This document shows, one piece after another, positions 39,254 to 47,831 of a stretch of 64,000 nt of DNA (position 1 is its first letter; every line of letters starts with the position of its first letter). The stretch comes from Parasphingorhabdus sp. (lineage in GTDB: Bacteria; Pseudomonadota; Alphaproteobacteria; Sphingomonadales; Sphingomonadaceae). Under the pieces are notes generated by a model. The model did no database searches. It had not been told where the DNA came from and was given only the letters and a program-made list of their open reading frames with translations. The stretch spans positions 124,001-188,000 of the forward strand of contig JAUCYS010000003.1 in assembly GCA_030373505.1 (NCBI GenBank), written 5' to 3'. The translations under genes were made by a program, and so were the position numbers.

Positions 39254-41959
39254 GTGAAAGCGAGTTTGTCTGTGAATCATAAAAAGCGACTTTTGCCCTT
39301 GTTGATGTGCGGCACGATCCTGAGCGGCGCGGCGATTTCTTCGTCGGCGCAGGCGCAGGACGCGGAACAGGCCGCGCCAGCGGCGGCTCCGGCGGCTGAC
39401 ACCATACGCACGATCGTGGTGGAAGGCGCCCAGCGCCTCGAACCAACGACGGTCCTGTCCTACATGAAATTGCGCGTCGGCCAGCCCTACACCCAGGAAG
39501 CGGCTGACCAGGCGCTGAAGGATCTGTTCGAAACGGAATTGTTCAAGGATGTCAGCATCCGCAACAATGACGGCGCGGTGATTATCGAGGTCATCGAGAA
39601 TCCGGTGATCAACCGGATTTTGCTGGAGGGCAACAAGCGGATCAAGGAAGACAAGATCTATCCGGAAATCCGGCTCGCCCCGCGCCAGATATTCACGCGT
39701 TCGAAGGTCCGCGCTGACGTGGCCCGCATCATTGAGCTCTACAAGCGCAAGGGTCGCTTTGCCGCCAGCGTCGAGCCGAAAATGGTGCAGCTCGACCAGA
39801 ACCGCGTCGATATTGTGTTCGAGATCAACGAAGGACCCAAGTCCAAGGTCCAGCAAATCAACATCATCGGTAACGAAGCCTTTTCCGACGGCAAGCTGCG
39901 CGGCGAGATGGTCACCAAGCAGTCGCGCTTCTACCGCTTCTTCAGTTCCAGCGACACCTATGATCCGGACCGGCTGGCCTTTGACCAGCAAAAGCTCCGC
40001 CAGTTCTATCTGACCGAAGGCTATGCCGATTTCCGCGTGATCTCCGCCGTAGCCGAACTCACGCCCGACAAGCGGGATTTCATCATCACCTATGTTGTGG
40101 AAGAAGGCGATCGCTACAAATTTGGCGATGTGTCGGTGGAAAGCGAGATTCGCGATTTTACACCTGAATTCCTGACGCCCCAGCTGCCCATGAAAACGGG
40201 CGATTTCTATAACGCCAAACAGGTGGAAGACACGGTCGAGCGCCTGTCGGAAACCGCTGGCCTGTTCGGCTATGCCTTTGCCGATGTGCGTCCGGAATTT
40301 ACCCGGAACAAAGACACGCTGACCATGGACATCCTGTTCCAAGTTGCGGAAAGCGACCGTGTCTATGTCGAGCGGATCGATATCAACGGCAACACCCTGA
40401 CCCAGGACAAGGTCGTGCGCCGGGAATTCCGTCTGAACGAAGGCGATGCGTTCAACAGCTTCCAGGTCAAGCGTTCTGCCAACCGGATCAAATCGCTGGG
40501 CTTTTTCCAGGAAGATCTGGAAATCGAACAGAAGCAGGGCAGTGCGCCCGACCGCATCATCCTGGAAGCCAATGTCGAGGAAAAGGCGACCGGCGAACTG
40601 CAGCTTTCGGCAGGTTTTTCCAGCGTCGAGAATTTTATTCTGCAGGCGTCGATCCGGCAGCGGAACTTCCGCGGCAAGGGCCAGGAACTGCGCGCCAGCG
40701 TCAGCTATTCCAGCTTCTCGCAATCGATCGAACTCGGCTTTACCGAACCCTATCTGTTCGACCGCAATATCGCCATCGGCGCCGATATTTTCCGTCGCGA
40801 CCTGAACAGCTTCAATTTCGTCAACAACAATCGCGAAACCACTTTCGAGCAGCTGACGACGGGCTTCCAGATCCGTGCAGGTGTCCCGATCACTGAATAT
40901 CTGTCTGCTTCCTTCCGCTATGGCCTCAGCCAGGATGATGTGACGCTGAAGCCAAGCCTGTTCTTCACCGACAGTAACGGAGACGGTATCAGGGGCAATA
41001 GTGCGGGCGACGTATGCGATCCGATCTTGGCAGGCCGTTTTCTTTGCGATGCACTCGGTTCGCGTACGACATCGTCTATCGGTGCTTCACTGATCTATGA
41101 TGACCGGGACAACCGGATCCGGCCGACCCGCGGCCAATCGGTAGTCGGCAGCATCGATTTTGCCGGTCTCGGCGGCAGTGTCAAATATGTCCGGGGGCGT
41201 CTGAATGCTTCCAAGCATTGGCGCGTCCTGGGTGACTTCATCTTTACGGCCAGCGCTGAGGGTGGATATATTCACCCGCTGGAAAATCGCTCGAAGACGC
41301 CTGGCGATGGTATTGATGACGTCAGGTTGACCGACCGCTTTTTCCTCGGCGAGCCACAAATTCGCGGTTTCGATATTCGCGGTGTCGGGCCTCGGGTTGT
41401 GCGTTCCAGCACCGTTCCGGGACTTGACGCCAACGGCAATCCGATCAACGAGATTGTGCAAGTGACCAATGGCCGTCAGACCGATGATGCGATCGGTGGC
41501 CGGGCCTATTATCTGGGCCGCGCCGAACTGGAGATTCCGCTCGGATCGGGTGCCCGTGAGCTTGGCTTGCGGCCTTCTATCTTTGTTGACGTCGGCGCTG
41601 TGTTCAACGTCACGCATCCCTTGCTGCTCACCGACCTGCAGACGCAGCGGCAACGTACAATTTTGGATGCCGACGGCAAGGCAGTGGGTGTAGCGCCGGA
41701 ATATTTAACCGTCGATGCTGAGGGCAAAGCCACGACCACTCTTGATGCAGTGGATGCCAATGGCAATCCCAACCCGATCGCGACCAATTTCGTCGAGCGC
41801 TTTTTCGGGGATACTCCCAGCCCTCGCGTTTCAGTCGGTTTTGGGGTAAACTGGAATTCACCATTTGGTCCATTCAGGATCGATATCGCCAAGGCGCTGC
41901 TGAAAGAGCCTGGCGATGACACCAAACTTTTCACTTTCAACGTAGGAACACAATTCTGA
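39254..41959 (+). CDS. bamA: Outer membrane protein assembly factor BamA
   Basis: About 900 residues: a signal peptide ending SSSAQAQ, five POTRA domains (first beginning DTIRTIVVEGAQRLEPTTVLSYM, spacing of about 75 residues), and a C-terminal 16-strand barrel. The barrel has the loop-6 VRGF-type segment (FFLGEPQIRGFDIRG, here IRGF) and a terminal aromatic (FNVGTQF). BamA inserts beta-barrel proteins into the outer membrane. There is no ATG near the signal peptide; GTG 39254 is chosen, with GTG 39272 and upstream TTG 39188 as alternatives. The stop overlaps the ompH ATG by one base. Confidence 0.95.
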   Translation: MKASLSVNHKKRLLPLLMCGTILSGAAISSSAQAQDAEQAAPAAAPAADTIRTIVVEGAQRLEPTTVLSYMKLRVGQPYTQEAADQALKDLFETELFKDVSIRNNDGAVIIEVIENPVINRILLEGNKRIKEDKIYPEIRLAPRQIFTRSKVRADVARIIELYKRKGRFAASVEPKMVQLDQNRVDIVFEINEGPKSKVQQINIIGNEAFSDGKLRGEMVTKQSRFYRFFSSSDTYDPDRLAFDQQKLRQFYLTEGYADFRVISAVAELTPDKRDFIITYVVEEGDRYKFGDVSVESEIRDFTPEFLTPQLPMKTGDFYNAKQVEDTVERLSETAGLFGYAFADVRPEFTRNKDTLTMDILFQVAESDRVYVERIDINGNTLTQDKVVRREFRLNEGDAFNSFQVKRSANRIKSLGFFQEDLEIEQKQGSAPDRIILEANVEEKATGELQLSAGFSSVENFILQASIRQRNFRGKGQELRASVSYSSFSQSIELGFTEPYLFDRNIAIGADIFRRDLNSFNFVNNNRETTFEQLTTGFQIRAGVPITEYLSASFRYGLSQDDVTLKPSLFFTDSNGDGIRGNSAGDVCDPILAGRFLCDALGSRTTSSIGASLIYDDRDNRIRPTRGQSVVGSIDFAGLGGSVKYVRGRLNASKHWRVLGDFIFTASAEGGYIHPLENRSKTPGDGIDDVRLTDRFFLGEPQIRGFDIRGVGPRVVRSSTVPGLDANGNPINEIVQVTNGRQTDDAIGGRAYYLGRAELEIPLGSGARELGLRPSIFVDVGAVFNVTHPLLLTDLQTQRQRTILDADGKAVGVAPEYLTVDAEGKATTTLDAVDANGNPNPIATNFVERFFGDTPSPRVSVGFGVNWNSPFGPFRIDIAKALLKEPGDDTKLFTFNVGTQF

Positions 41960-42642
41960 TGACACGTTTATTTAGAACCGCTCTCACCCTACTCACCGTT
42001 ACGGCTGCACCGCTGGCCTTCGGCACTGTAGCAACCGCCCAGGTATCCGGCATTGCGACGGCGAACCCGACCATCGCCATCGCCAAGACCAAGGCTTTTT
42101 CCGCGGCCTATTCGCAGATCGGAACGCAGTATAAATCCTCTTTTGACCAGATTGATGCACGCAACAAGACGCTGAACGATCTGCGTGCTCAGCTGGACAC
42201 GGACAAGAACAAGCAGCTGACCCAGGAAGAGCTTGATGCGGCGGTAAGAGCGAAAAGCCCCGTGTTGAAGAGCATGGAAACGGAAGAGACTGAGATCCAG
42301 AAGCTGCAAACGCCGGCAATCAAGGCGCAAATGTTCGCGGTCGAAAATATTTTCAAAGAATATTCCAATGCCCAGCAGCAGGTGGTCTCGGACAAGAAAA
42401 TCAGCGTCATCCTGAGCCCCGATGCGTTTATTTACGCTCCGCCACAGACCGATATTACCGATGCGATCACGGCGGTTCTGGACACAAGAGTGCCCACCGT
42501 CAGCACCACCCCGCCTGCTGACTGGCAACCGCAGCGCAACACGATATCCCTTCATCAGCAGCTTCAGCAGTTGCTGATGGCAAGTGCGCGCAACCAGGCT
42601 GCCCAGCAGCAGCCGCCTGCGGCCCAGCCAGCCAGTCGCTAA
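41959..42642 (+). CDS. OmpH/Skp family periplasmic chaperone
   Basis: A signal peptide (cleavage near TATA, about residue 27) precedes a Skp-like coiled-coil body (about residues 45-145) with alternating charged and hydrophobic residues ([24 protein letters not shown]). The C-terminus is unusual for Skp: a Gln/Pro/Ala-rich tail ([17 protein letters not shown]). Skp escorts unfolded outer-membrane proteins to BamA, encoded just upstream with a one-base overlap. lpxD, which normally follows, is missing; fabZ comes next. Confidence 0.88.
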   Translation: MTRLFRTALTLLTVTAAPLAFGTVATAQVSGIATANPTIAIAKTKAFSAAYSQIGTQYKSSFDQIDARNKTLNDLRAQLDTDKNKQLTQEELDAAVRAKSPVLKSMETEETEIQKLQTPAIKAQMFAVENIFKEYSNAQQQVVSDKKISVILSPDAFIYAPPQTDITDAITAVLDTRVPTVSTTPPADWQPQRNTISLHQQLQQLLMASARNQAAQQQPPAAQPASR

Positions 42643-42652
42643 TCGATCTTTG

Positions 42653-43111
42653 ATGACTGAAGCGCTCAACTATGATGTAACCAAGGTGATGGCGGTGCTC
42701 CCGCACCGCTATCCCATGCTTCTGGTGGACCGGGTGGAGGAGCTCGTGAAGAACGAATCCATCCGGGCGATCAAGGCTGTGACGATGAACGAAGGCTTTT
42801 TCCAGGGGCATTTTCCTGGCCGGCCGATCATGCCAGGCGTGATGATTGTCGAGGCGCTGGCGCAGGCCGCCGGCGTTCTTGCCATGGAAAGCTTCGACAT
42901 GGTCGGATCGGGCAAGCTGGTCTATTTCATGGCGATCGACGGAGCAAAATTCCGTCAGCCAGTGGAACCGGGCTGCCTGCTGTCCCTGAACGTCAAATTT
43001 GAACAGAAGCGCGCGCGCGTCTGTAAATTTTCGGGGCAGGCAATGATTGGCGACAAGCTGGCTGCCGAAGCGAGCTTCACCGCGATGATCGCTGATCCAC
43101 CCGCGGCATAA
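42653..43111 (+). CDS. fabZ: 3-hydroxyacyl-[acyl-carrier-protein] dehydratase FabZ
   Basis: The 152-residue hot-dog-fold enzyme has [16 protein letters not shown], the catalytic His in [15 protein letters not shown], and the Glu in [10 protein letters not shown]. It dehydrates beta-hydroxyacyl-ACP in fatty-acid elongation. ATG 42653 lies ten bases after the ompH stop; the longer open frame back to 42584 lies inside ompH. In most proteobacteria lpxA and lpxB follow; here rpmE follows instead. Confidence 0.97.
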   Translation: MTEALNYDVTKVMAVLPHRYPMLLVDRVEELVKNESIRAIKAVTMNEGFFQGHFPGRPIMPGVMIVEALAQAAGVLAMESFDMVGSGKLVYFMAIDGAKFRQPVEPGCLLSLNVKFEQKRARVCKFSGQAMIGDKLAAEASFTAMIADPPAA

Positions 43112-43221
43112 GCTTTTTCAAAAGAATCTTGCCCTTTTCTCATTGGCCGGTTAATGGGCCGCTTCCTTTAAATCTATTCGCTTTGGGTCTGGTCGGTAAC
43201 CAGCCCGTTTAGGAGCCGAAA

Positions 43222-43452
43222 ATGAAACCAGATACGCATCCCGACTATCACATGATCACCGTTCAGATGACCGATGGCACAACCTATGAAACCCGCTCGA
43301 CCTGGGGCAAGGAAGGGGACACGCTGCAACTGGACATCGATCCGTCGTCGCACCCTGCCTGGACCGGTGGCAACCAGCGTCTTCTTGATCAGGGCGGCCA
43401 GGTGGCTCGCTTCAACAAGCGCTTTGGTGGTTTGTCGCTCAAAAAGAGCTGA
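43222..43452 (+). CDS. rpmE: 50S ribosomal protein L31 (zinc-free form)
   Basis: The 76-residue protein has [24 protein letters not shown] at the start and the C-terminal FNKRFGGL motif of L31. It lacks the CxxC pairs of the zinc-ribbon form, so it is the C-minus type usual in alphaproteobacteria. A TAGGAG-type ribosome site precedes the ATG. A hairpin terminator shared with the converging pxpC gene follows directly. Confidence 0.95.
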   Translation: MKPDTHPDYHMITVQMTDGTTYETRSTWGKEGDTLQLDIDPSSHPAWTGGNQRLLDQGGQVARFNKRFGGLSLKKS

Positions 43453-43454
43453 TC

Positions 43455-43486
43455 GCATTGAGGTTGCGGAAGCGCCTCAATGCTTT
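43455..43486. terminator. Bidirectional terminator between rpmE and pxpC
   Basis: GCATTGAGG (43455-43463) and CCTCAATGC (43475-43483) form a perfect 9-base stem; inside the loop GC-GGAA-GC can extend it. TTT follows on the plus strand. The genes converge, so the hairpin can serve both, though its T-tract is short. Confidence 0.55.
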
Positions 43487-44432
43487 ACCACAATTTGATC
43501 TGGCCTAGCCACGAAGACAGCAGGGCAAGTTTGTCCCGATAGATGTCTGTGGCCCTTTCTGTTGTGGTCTCGACAAATTGAATTCGTGAACCCGGCGCCA
43601 GCTGCCCGATCAGATGCCGGTCAGCGCGGATGACCTGTGCGATCCGTGGATAGCCTCCGGTAGTCTGGGCATCGGGACCAAGCAGATAGGGCTGGCCGCT
43701 AGGCGGTAGCTGGATGGTTCCCGGGAAAACCGCAGCGCTTGGCATGTCCGATGACTGGCCCCCGCGGAGCAGCGCGCCCTCGAGCGCGATACCCATCCGG
43801 CTGGCTCTCGCTCCGACCGCATAGGGGCGCAGACAGAGGTTTTTCAATATTTCTTCGCTCGCTTTGCCCGCTTCCGGACCAGGTGTGATCCGCAGTACAT
43901 GGTCATCGCTATAATGCGGTCGCAAATTGGATGGCGTGCTCCGGGCGACATTTGGGGCAAGCGAAGTTCGGGAAAGGGGGATGATATCACCATTCCTGAG
44001 CGCCCGGCCATGAAAACCGCCCAGTCCCGCAGCGAGATAGGTCGACTGGCCGCCGAGCAGGCTTTCGGCCTCGAGGTCCGCCGACAGGGCCAGATAGGTT
44101 CGGCATCCGGTACGGCCTGGCCCGATATCAAGCATGTCTCCTGCCGCGAACGTCAGCGTTTCATGCCGGGGCCGGTCCTTACCGTTGATCCGGATATATT
44201 CCGCGGGTCCAACCAAGCCAATCGAGCAGGGGGTGCTGAACCGGAAAGTCGCCTTGGTAAGTGTGATTTCTACGGCGACGGCCCCTTGCGGCTTGCCGAC
44301 GAGGAAATTTGCCAGTGCCAGAGACAGGCAATCGGCTGCACCGGCTGCGGGCATGCCCAGATGACGGTGCCCGGTAAAGGGCGCGCCCTGCAGAGTCGTT
44401 TGCAAACCGGCATTCAGGATTTCCATGCTCAC
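43485..44432 (-). CDS. pxpC: 5-oxoprolinase subunit PxpC (biotin-dependent carboxyltransferase family)
   Basis: The 315-residue protein matches the AHS2/KipA family: an ILNAGLQTTLQ start (normally GLxTTVQD), GMPAAGAADCLSLALAN, and a late MGIALEGALLRGGQSSDMPS with GTIQLPPSGQPYLLGPDAQTTGGYPRIAQV. With PxpA and PxpB it forms ATP-dependent 5-oxoprolinase, opening pyroglutamate to glutamate. The ATG overlaps the pxpB stop by four bases. It is the last gene of the minus-strand run. Confidence 0.93.
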   Translation of the reverse strand: MSMEILNAGLQTTLQGAPFTGHRHLGMPAAGAADCLSLALANFLVGKPQGAVAVEITLTKATFRFSTPCSIGLVGPAEYIRINGKDRPRHETLTFAAGDMLDIGPGRTGCRTYLALSADLEAESLLGGQSTYLAAGLGGFHGRALRNGDIIPLSRTSLAPNVARSTPSNLRPHYSDDHVLRITPGPEAGKASEEILKNLCLRPYAVGARASRMGIALEGALLRGGQSSDMPSAAVFPGTIQLPPSGQPYLLGPDAQTTGGYPRIAQVIRADRHLIGQLAPGSRIQFVETTTERATDIYRDKLALLSSWLGQIKLW

Positions 44433-45100
44433 TGCTGCTGACCCTGCTGCAAGCGGTCAAAGGCGTGTCTCGAAATGGATTCGAAGCGAACGGTATCTCC
44501 TGCCGACAGCAATGCCGGCCGGGGCTTCGCAGGGTCAAACAGGCGGAGCGGCGTGCGACCGATAATCGGCCAGCCGCCGGGGCTGTCAAAGGAATAGATG
44601 CAGCTTTGCCGCCCAATGATGCCGATAGAGCCGGCCTTCACCAATTGTCTCGGACTGACCAGCCGTCCGATGTCTGCAATCTCCTCGCTGCTCTCAAGAT
44701 ATGCAAATCCGGGCATGAATCCCAGCATCGCCACGCGATGGGCCTGGGCGGTGTGCCAGGATGGCACTGAAATGGGCGGGATACCAAGCTTTTCCGCAAC
44801 ATATTTCATATCTGGTGCCAGATTATCTTCGTAGCATACGGGGATAACGACAATATTCTCAGATTCTTTCAATCTCGGGGGCTTGCCAGCCAATCGATCG
44901 CGCAGCGATTCGGCAGCATCGTCGGGTGAAATCAGGGCAGGGTCAAACTGGACCGCAATGCTGTCGAGGCCGGGTACAATCTCCGTCCAGTGGTCGCCTG
45001 CGGTCAGGGCGGTTTGCACCGCTGGCACCATTTTGCGGTCAGGCAATCCGATATGGATCCAGTCGTCGCAGATATGGATAGTTGGATCGGGTTCCGCCAC
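44429..45100 (-). CDS. pxpB: 5-oxoprolinase subunit PxpB (KipI family)
   Basis: The 223-residue AHS1/KipI-type protein has VIPVCYEDNLAPDMKYVAEKLG, the HRVAMLGFMPGFAYL segment and the SIGIIGRQSCIYSFDSPGGWPIIGRTPLRLFD motif that pairs with PxpC. In Bacillus the homologue also binds the KinA kinase, but in proteobacteria the metabolic role is established for PxpABC. It overlaps pxpA by one base and pxpC by four, so expression is coupled. Confidence 0.94.
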   Translation of the reverse strand: MAEPDPTIHICDDWIHIGLPDRKMVPAVQTALTAGDHWTEIVPGLDSIAVQFDPALISPDDAAESLRDRLAGKPPRLKESENIVVIPVCYEDNLAPDMKYVAEKLGIPPISVPSWHTAQAHRVAMLGFMPGFAYLESSEEIADIGRLVSPRQLVKAGSIGIIGRQSCIYSFDSPGGWPIIGRTPLRLFDPAKPRPALLSAGDTVRFESISRHAFDRLQQGQQQ

Positions 45101-45855
45101 TATCCGACCGAGCTTATGGCTATCCCGGCCTTTTCCAGTGCCAGGCGCATTTTTCTGGCGGTGTCGAGCGCGCCGTCGCTATCCGAATGGAGGCAGAGGG
45201 TGTGTGCCTCGACCTGCAGGATCGTGCCGTCCTGCGCCGTCAGCGCTCCCCCCTTTGCCAGCGTCAGCCCCTGAACAATGCGGTCGTTCTCGTCCTCGAT
45301 CACGGCGCCCTCTTCGCTGCGGGGCACCAGTCGGCCGCTGGTGGTATAGCGCCGGTCGATAAAGGCCTCGGCGATGAAGCGAATATTGCGTTCCGCAGCC
45401 TTTTTCTGGATCAGGGATTCCGGCATGCTCACCAGCGCGAGACCCGCCTGCGCGGCCATGTCGACCAGCAGGCCGGCCAGGGCCGGATCATCCTGAGCAT
45501 CGTTGTACAGAGCTCCATGCGGCTTGAGATGGATGAGCGGCACGCCGAGCTGGGCCGCTATGTTGCTGATGTCCTGCAGCTGGGAGGTTAAACATGCTTC
45601 CAGTTCTTCCAGTGATATATCCATCGACCGGCGTCCGAAACCGCTGCGATCCGGGTAGGAGGGGTGGGCGCCGGGCGCAATCTGCCTGGTCCTTGCGGCC
45701 GTCAGCATGGTCCGCATCGACTCCGGGGAACCGGCATGGCCGCCGCAGGCGATATTGCAGCTCGAAACGATATCCATGATCGCGATGTCGCGCGCTGCTG
45801 CTTCCGGGCTTTCGTCCTCGCCCAGGTCGGCATTGAGATCGATTGTCGAAGTCAT
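45100..45855 (-). CDS. pxpA: 5-oxoprolinase subunit PxpA (LamB/YcsF family)
   Basis: The 251-residue protein has the family start DLNADLGED, the SCNIACGGHAGSP metal site, GAHPSYPDRSGFGRR, LKPHGALYND and the C-terminal CLHSDSDGA motif. This barrel subunit carries the hydrolase active site of 5-oxoprolinase. Its ATG overlaps the stop of the upstream NRAMP-like gene (ATGA), tying the transporter to pyroglutamate metabolism. Confidence 0.95.
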   Translation of the reverse strand: MTSTIDLNADLGEDESPEAAARDIAIMDIVSSCNIACGGHAGSPESMRTMLTAARTRQIAPGAHPSYPDRSGFGRRSMDISLEELEACLTSQLQDISNIAAQLGVPLIHLKPHGALYNDAQDDPALAGLLVDMAAQAGLALVSMPESLIQKKAAERNIRFIAEAFIDRRYTTSGRLVPRSEEGAVIEDENDRIVQGLTLAKGGALTAQDGTILQVEAHTLCLHSDSDGALDTARKMRLALEKAGIAISSVG

Positions 45856-47063
45856 GGCCAGAAGCCTAGCGCACGGGCGATCAAACGGAAACCCAGCGCG
45901 CAGGTGACCAGCAGGATTATCCCGCCGAGAATATTGGCTCCGAGCCCGTTGGCATGTTGTCCCAGCAGCTGCTTGTTGTTCGCCAGCCTGATCAGAAAAA
46001 TCGCCACGATCGGCAACAGCAATCCATTGGCAATCTGGGCAATGAAAATCAGTTCGACCGGCCGATAGCCGATCAGCGACGCAAATGTGCCCGTAGCGAT
46101 CACAATCAGCGCGCCGATTTGGAATGGCCTGCGCGAGCCGGAAGTCTTGAAAATTTCCTGCACGATATAGCCGGTGGCGAGGGGCGCGGTAATGGCGGAG
46201 GTCAGGCCTGCGGCAAACAGTCCGGCACCAAGCGTAACCGTGGCCAGGCTGCCGAACAGAGGGGTGAGCTGCTGTGCCATATCAACCGCATTTTCGATCG
46301 TCTTGCCGCTGCCGAACAGGCTGGCCGCAGCAGTCGCCAATATCGTCATCGACACCAGGCCGCCAATGCCGATCGAAATGCTGTTGTCCAGCTGGGCTTC
46401 GGGCAGCTGTTCTGTGTCCCAGCGCTCGCGCACGCTCGCAGCGTGGAGAAACAGGTTATAAGGGACGATCGTGGTCCCGATCAGCGCGATCGCGGTCATC
46501 AGGCCCCCGTCGGGGATGCGGGGAACAAAGCCTTGCAATAGCGCTCCAAGATCCGGTCGGATCAGTATGAAGGTCAGGATAAAGGCCGCGCTCATCAGCA
46601 GTACCAGCAGGATCAGAATATTCTCGATCCATTTCGGCTTCGAAAAGACCAGCATAGCCGAAGCGAACAGGGCGATGGTGATGATCACCGGGGCGGTACC
46701 AAAGGCCAATGACCCGCCGTTTATGGCTTCCAGACCAAGCGCGGCACCGGACATATTGCCTGCCTCATAGGCAGCATTGCCCAGTACCAGAGCGGAGATC
46801 AGCAGCAGCGCTGCCAGCGCGCGGAAGAGGGGGGAAGCGATCGTCGCCAGCATCGCTTCTGCCAGGCCAAGCCGGGTTACCAGCGCGATGCGCACGGCAA
46901 AGGACTGCAGAATGACGGTGGTCAGCGTAGCAAACAGCAGCGCCCAAAGCAGCGCAAAGCCGAAATTGGCGCCAGCAAGCGTACAGGCCGTCACGGTTCC
47001 CGGACCGATGAAGGCGGCCGAGACCATCATGCCGGGGCCGGGGCGATAGCGAAGCAGGTTCAT
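45852..47063 (-). CDS. NRAMP-superfamily transporter, YcsG-like, lacking canonical metal ligands
   Basis: The 403-residue protein has about 11 hydrophobic helices and aligns with NRAMP metal transporters through GPGMMVSAAF and GANFGFALLWALLFATL. The unwound TM1 motif DPGN reads GPGT, and the TM6 motif MPH reads VPY, so the Asp, Asn and Met that bind Mn/Fe are absent. The family and the pxpABC linkage match Bacillus ycsF-ycsG, where YcsG sits beside PxpA. A role in importing 5-oxoproline, or some ion other than Mn/Fe, is inferred. It overlaps pxpA by four bases and follows the 2OG oxygenase by 19 bases. Confidence 0.82.
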   Translation of the reverse strand: MNLLRYRPGPGMMVSAAFIGPGTVTACTLAGANFGFALLWALLFATLTTVILQSFAVRIALVTRLGLAEAMLATIASPLFRALAALLLISALVLGNAAYEAGNMSGAALGLEAINGGSLAFGTAPVIITIALFASAMLVFSKPKWIENILILLVLLMSAAFILTFILIRPDLGALLQGFVPRIPDGGLMTAIALIGTTIVPYNLFLHAASVRERWDTEQLPEAQLDNSISIGIGGLVSMTILATAAASLFGSGKTIENAVDMAQQLTPLFGSLATVTLGAGLFAAGLTSAITAPLATGYIVQEIFKTSGSRRPFQIGALIVIATGTFASLIGYRPVELIFIAQIANGLLLPIVAIFLIRLANNKQLLGQHANGLGANILGGIILLVTCALGFRLIARALGFWP

Positions 47064-47082
47064 TATGTTCGGGGCAATCGGT

Positions 47083-47724
47083 TCATCCGTTCCACGGCCA
47101 GGGCTTCTCGCGATACCATTTGGTGATCACATATTTCGTTCCTTTGCGCACCTTCATGCCGTGGTGCAGGGTCCAGTTGTTGACCGATTCGTCGGGGTTG
47201 CGGTTGTTCCAGCACAGCATTGTCCCGGTCTCCGGCGTAAAGCTCTTCTTGAAATGGGTGAAGCGGGTGGCGCCGCCTGCGTCCGGTTCATTGAGATAGA
47301 TCATGAAGGTCCAGGTCCGCTGTCCGGAGACGGAACAATATTTCCGGAAATCCTGGCCATGCGGATCGAAGAAGTCCGTGTGCGCCTTGAACTCCTGACC
47401 AACGGCATAGCGCTGTCCCTGCAGGGGTTCGCCAAATTGCGCGTCGATATCGGCAAAGCCGCAAATTTTCCCGTCAATTTCGGCAACAAAGGGATCAGAA
47501 TGGTCGAGATCGCACGTCTCGCTGGTCCGAAAATAGTCGTCGCCATTGGGATCCGCAATGTCCGACGGCCGCCGTTTCTGGTCGATCATCGTGACCAGCT
47601 TGCTGCATTCGTCGGCGTTGAGAAAATTCCTGACAATGCACAATTCTATTTCCTTGCGCGGAAAGCGCTGCACCTTGCCCAGTGCAACCAGATAGTCAGC
47701 CGATGTATTATTGGCTTCTGTCAT
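47083..47724 (-). CDS. 2-oxoglutarate/Fe(II)-dependent oxygenase, prolyl 4-hydroxylase-like
   Basis: The 213-residue protein has the P4Hc fold: VRNFLNADECSKLV, the iron ligands H and D in HTDFFD (about residue 115), GATRFTHFKKSFTP, the distal HHGMKV histidine and a following Lys (KGTKYVITKW) for 2-oxoglutarate. Such enzymes hydroxylate prolines or other side chains. ATG 47724 is chosen over TTG 47736. It precedes the NRAMP-like/pxpABC genes by only 19 bases on the same strand, so it is probably co-transcribed. Whether it acts on proline-like small molecules or on protein is unknown. Confidence 0.85.
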   Translation of the reverse strand: MTEANNTSADYLVALGKVQRFPRKEIELCIVRNFLNADECSKLVTMIDQKRRPSDIADPNGDDYFRTSETCDLDHSDPFVAEIDGKICGFADIDAQFGEPLQGQRYAVGQEFKAHTDFFDPHGQDFRKYCSVSGQRTWTFMIYLNEPDAGGATRFTHFKKSFTPETGTMLCWNNRNPDESVNNWTLHHGMKVRKGTKYVITKWYREKPWPWNG

Positions 47725-47831
47725 ATGAACGTCCAAAACTGTCCCTAACTACCCGGCATCACGATAAATGAATCCCCGTTGATCGCAACCGCTCTTTGCG
47801 GCTTTGAACAATCTGAATATAAGCGAGGTCG

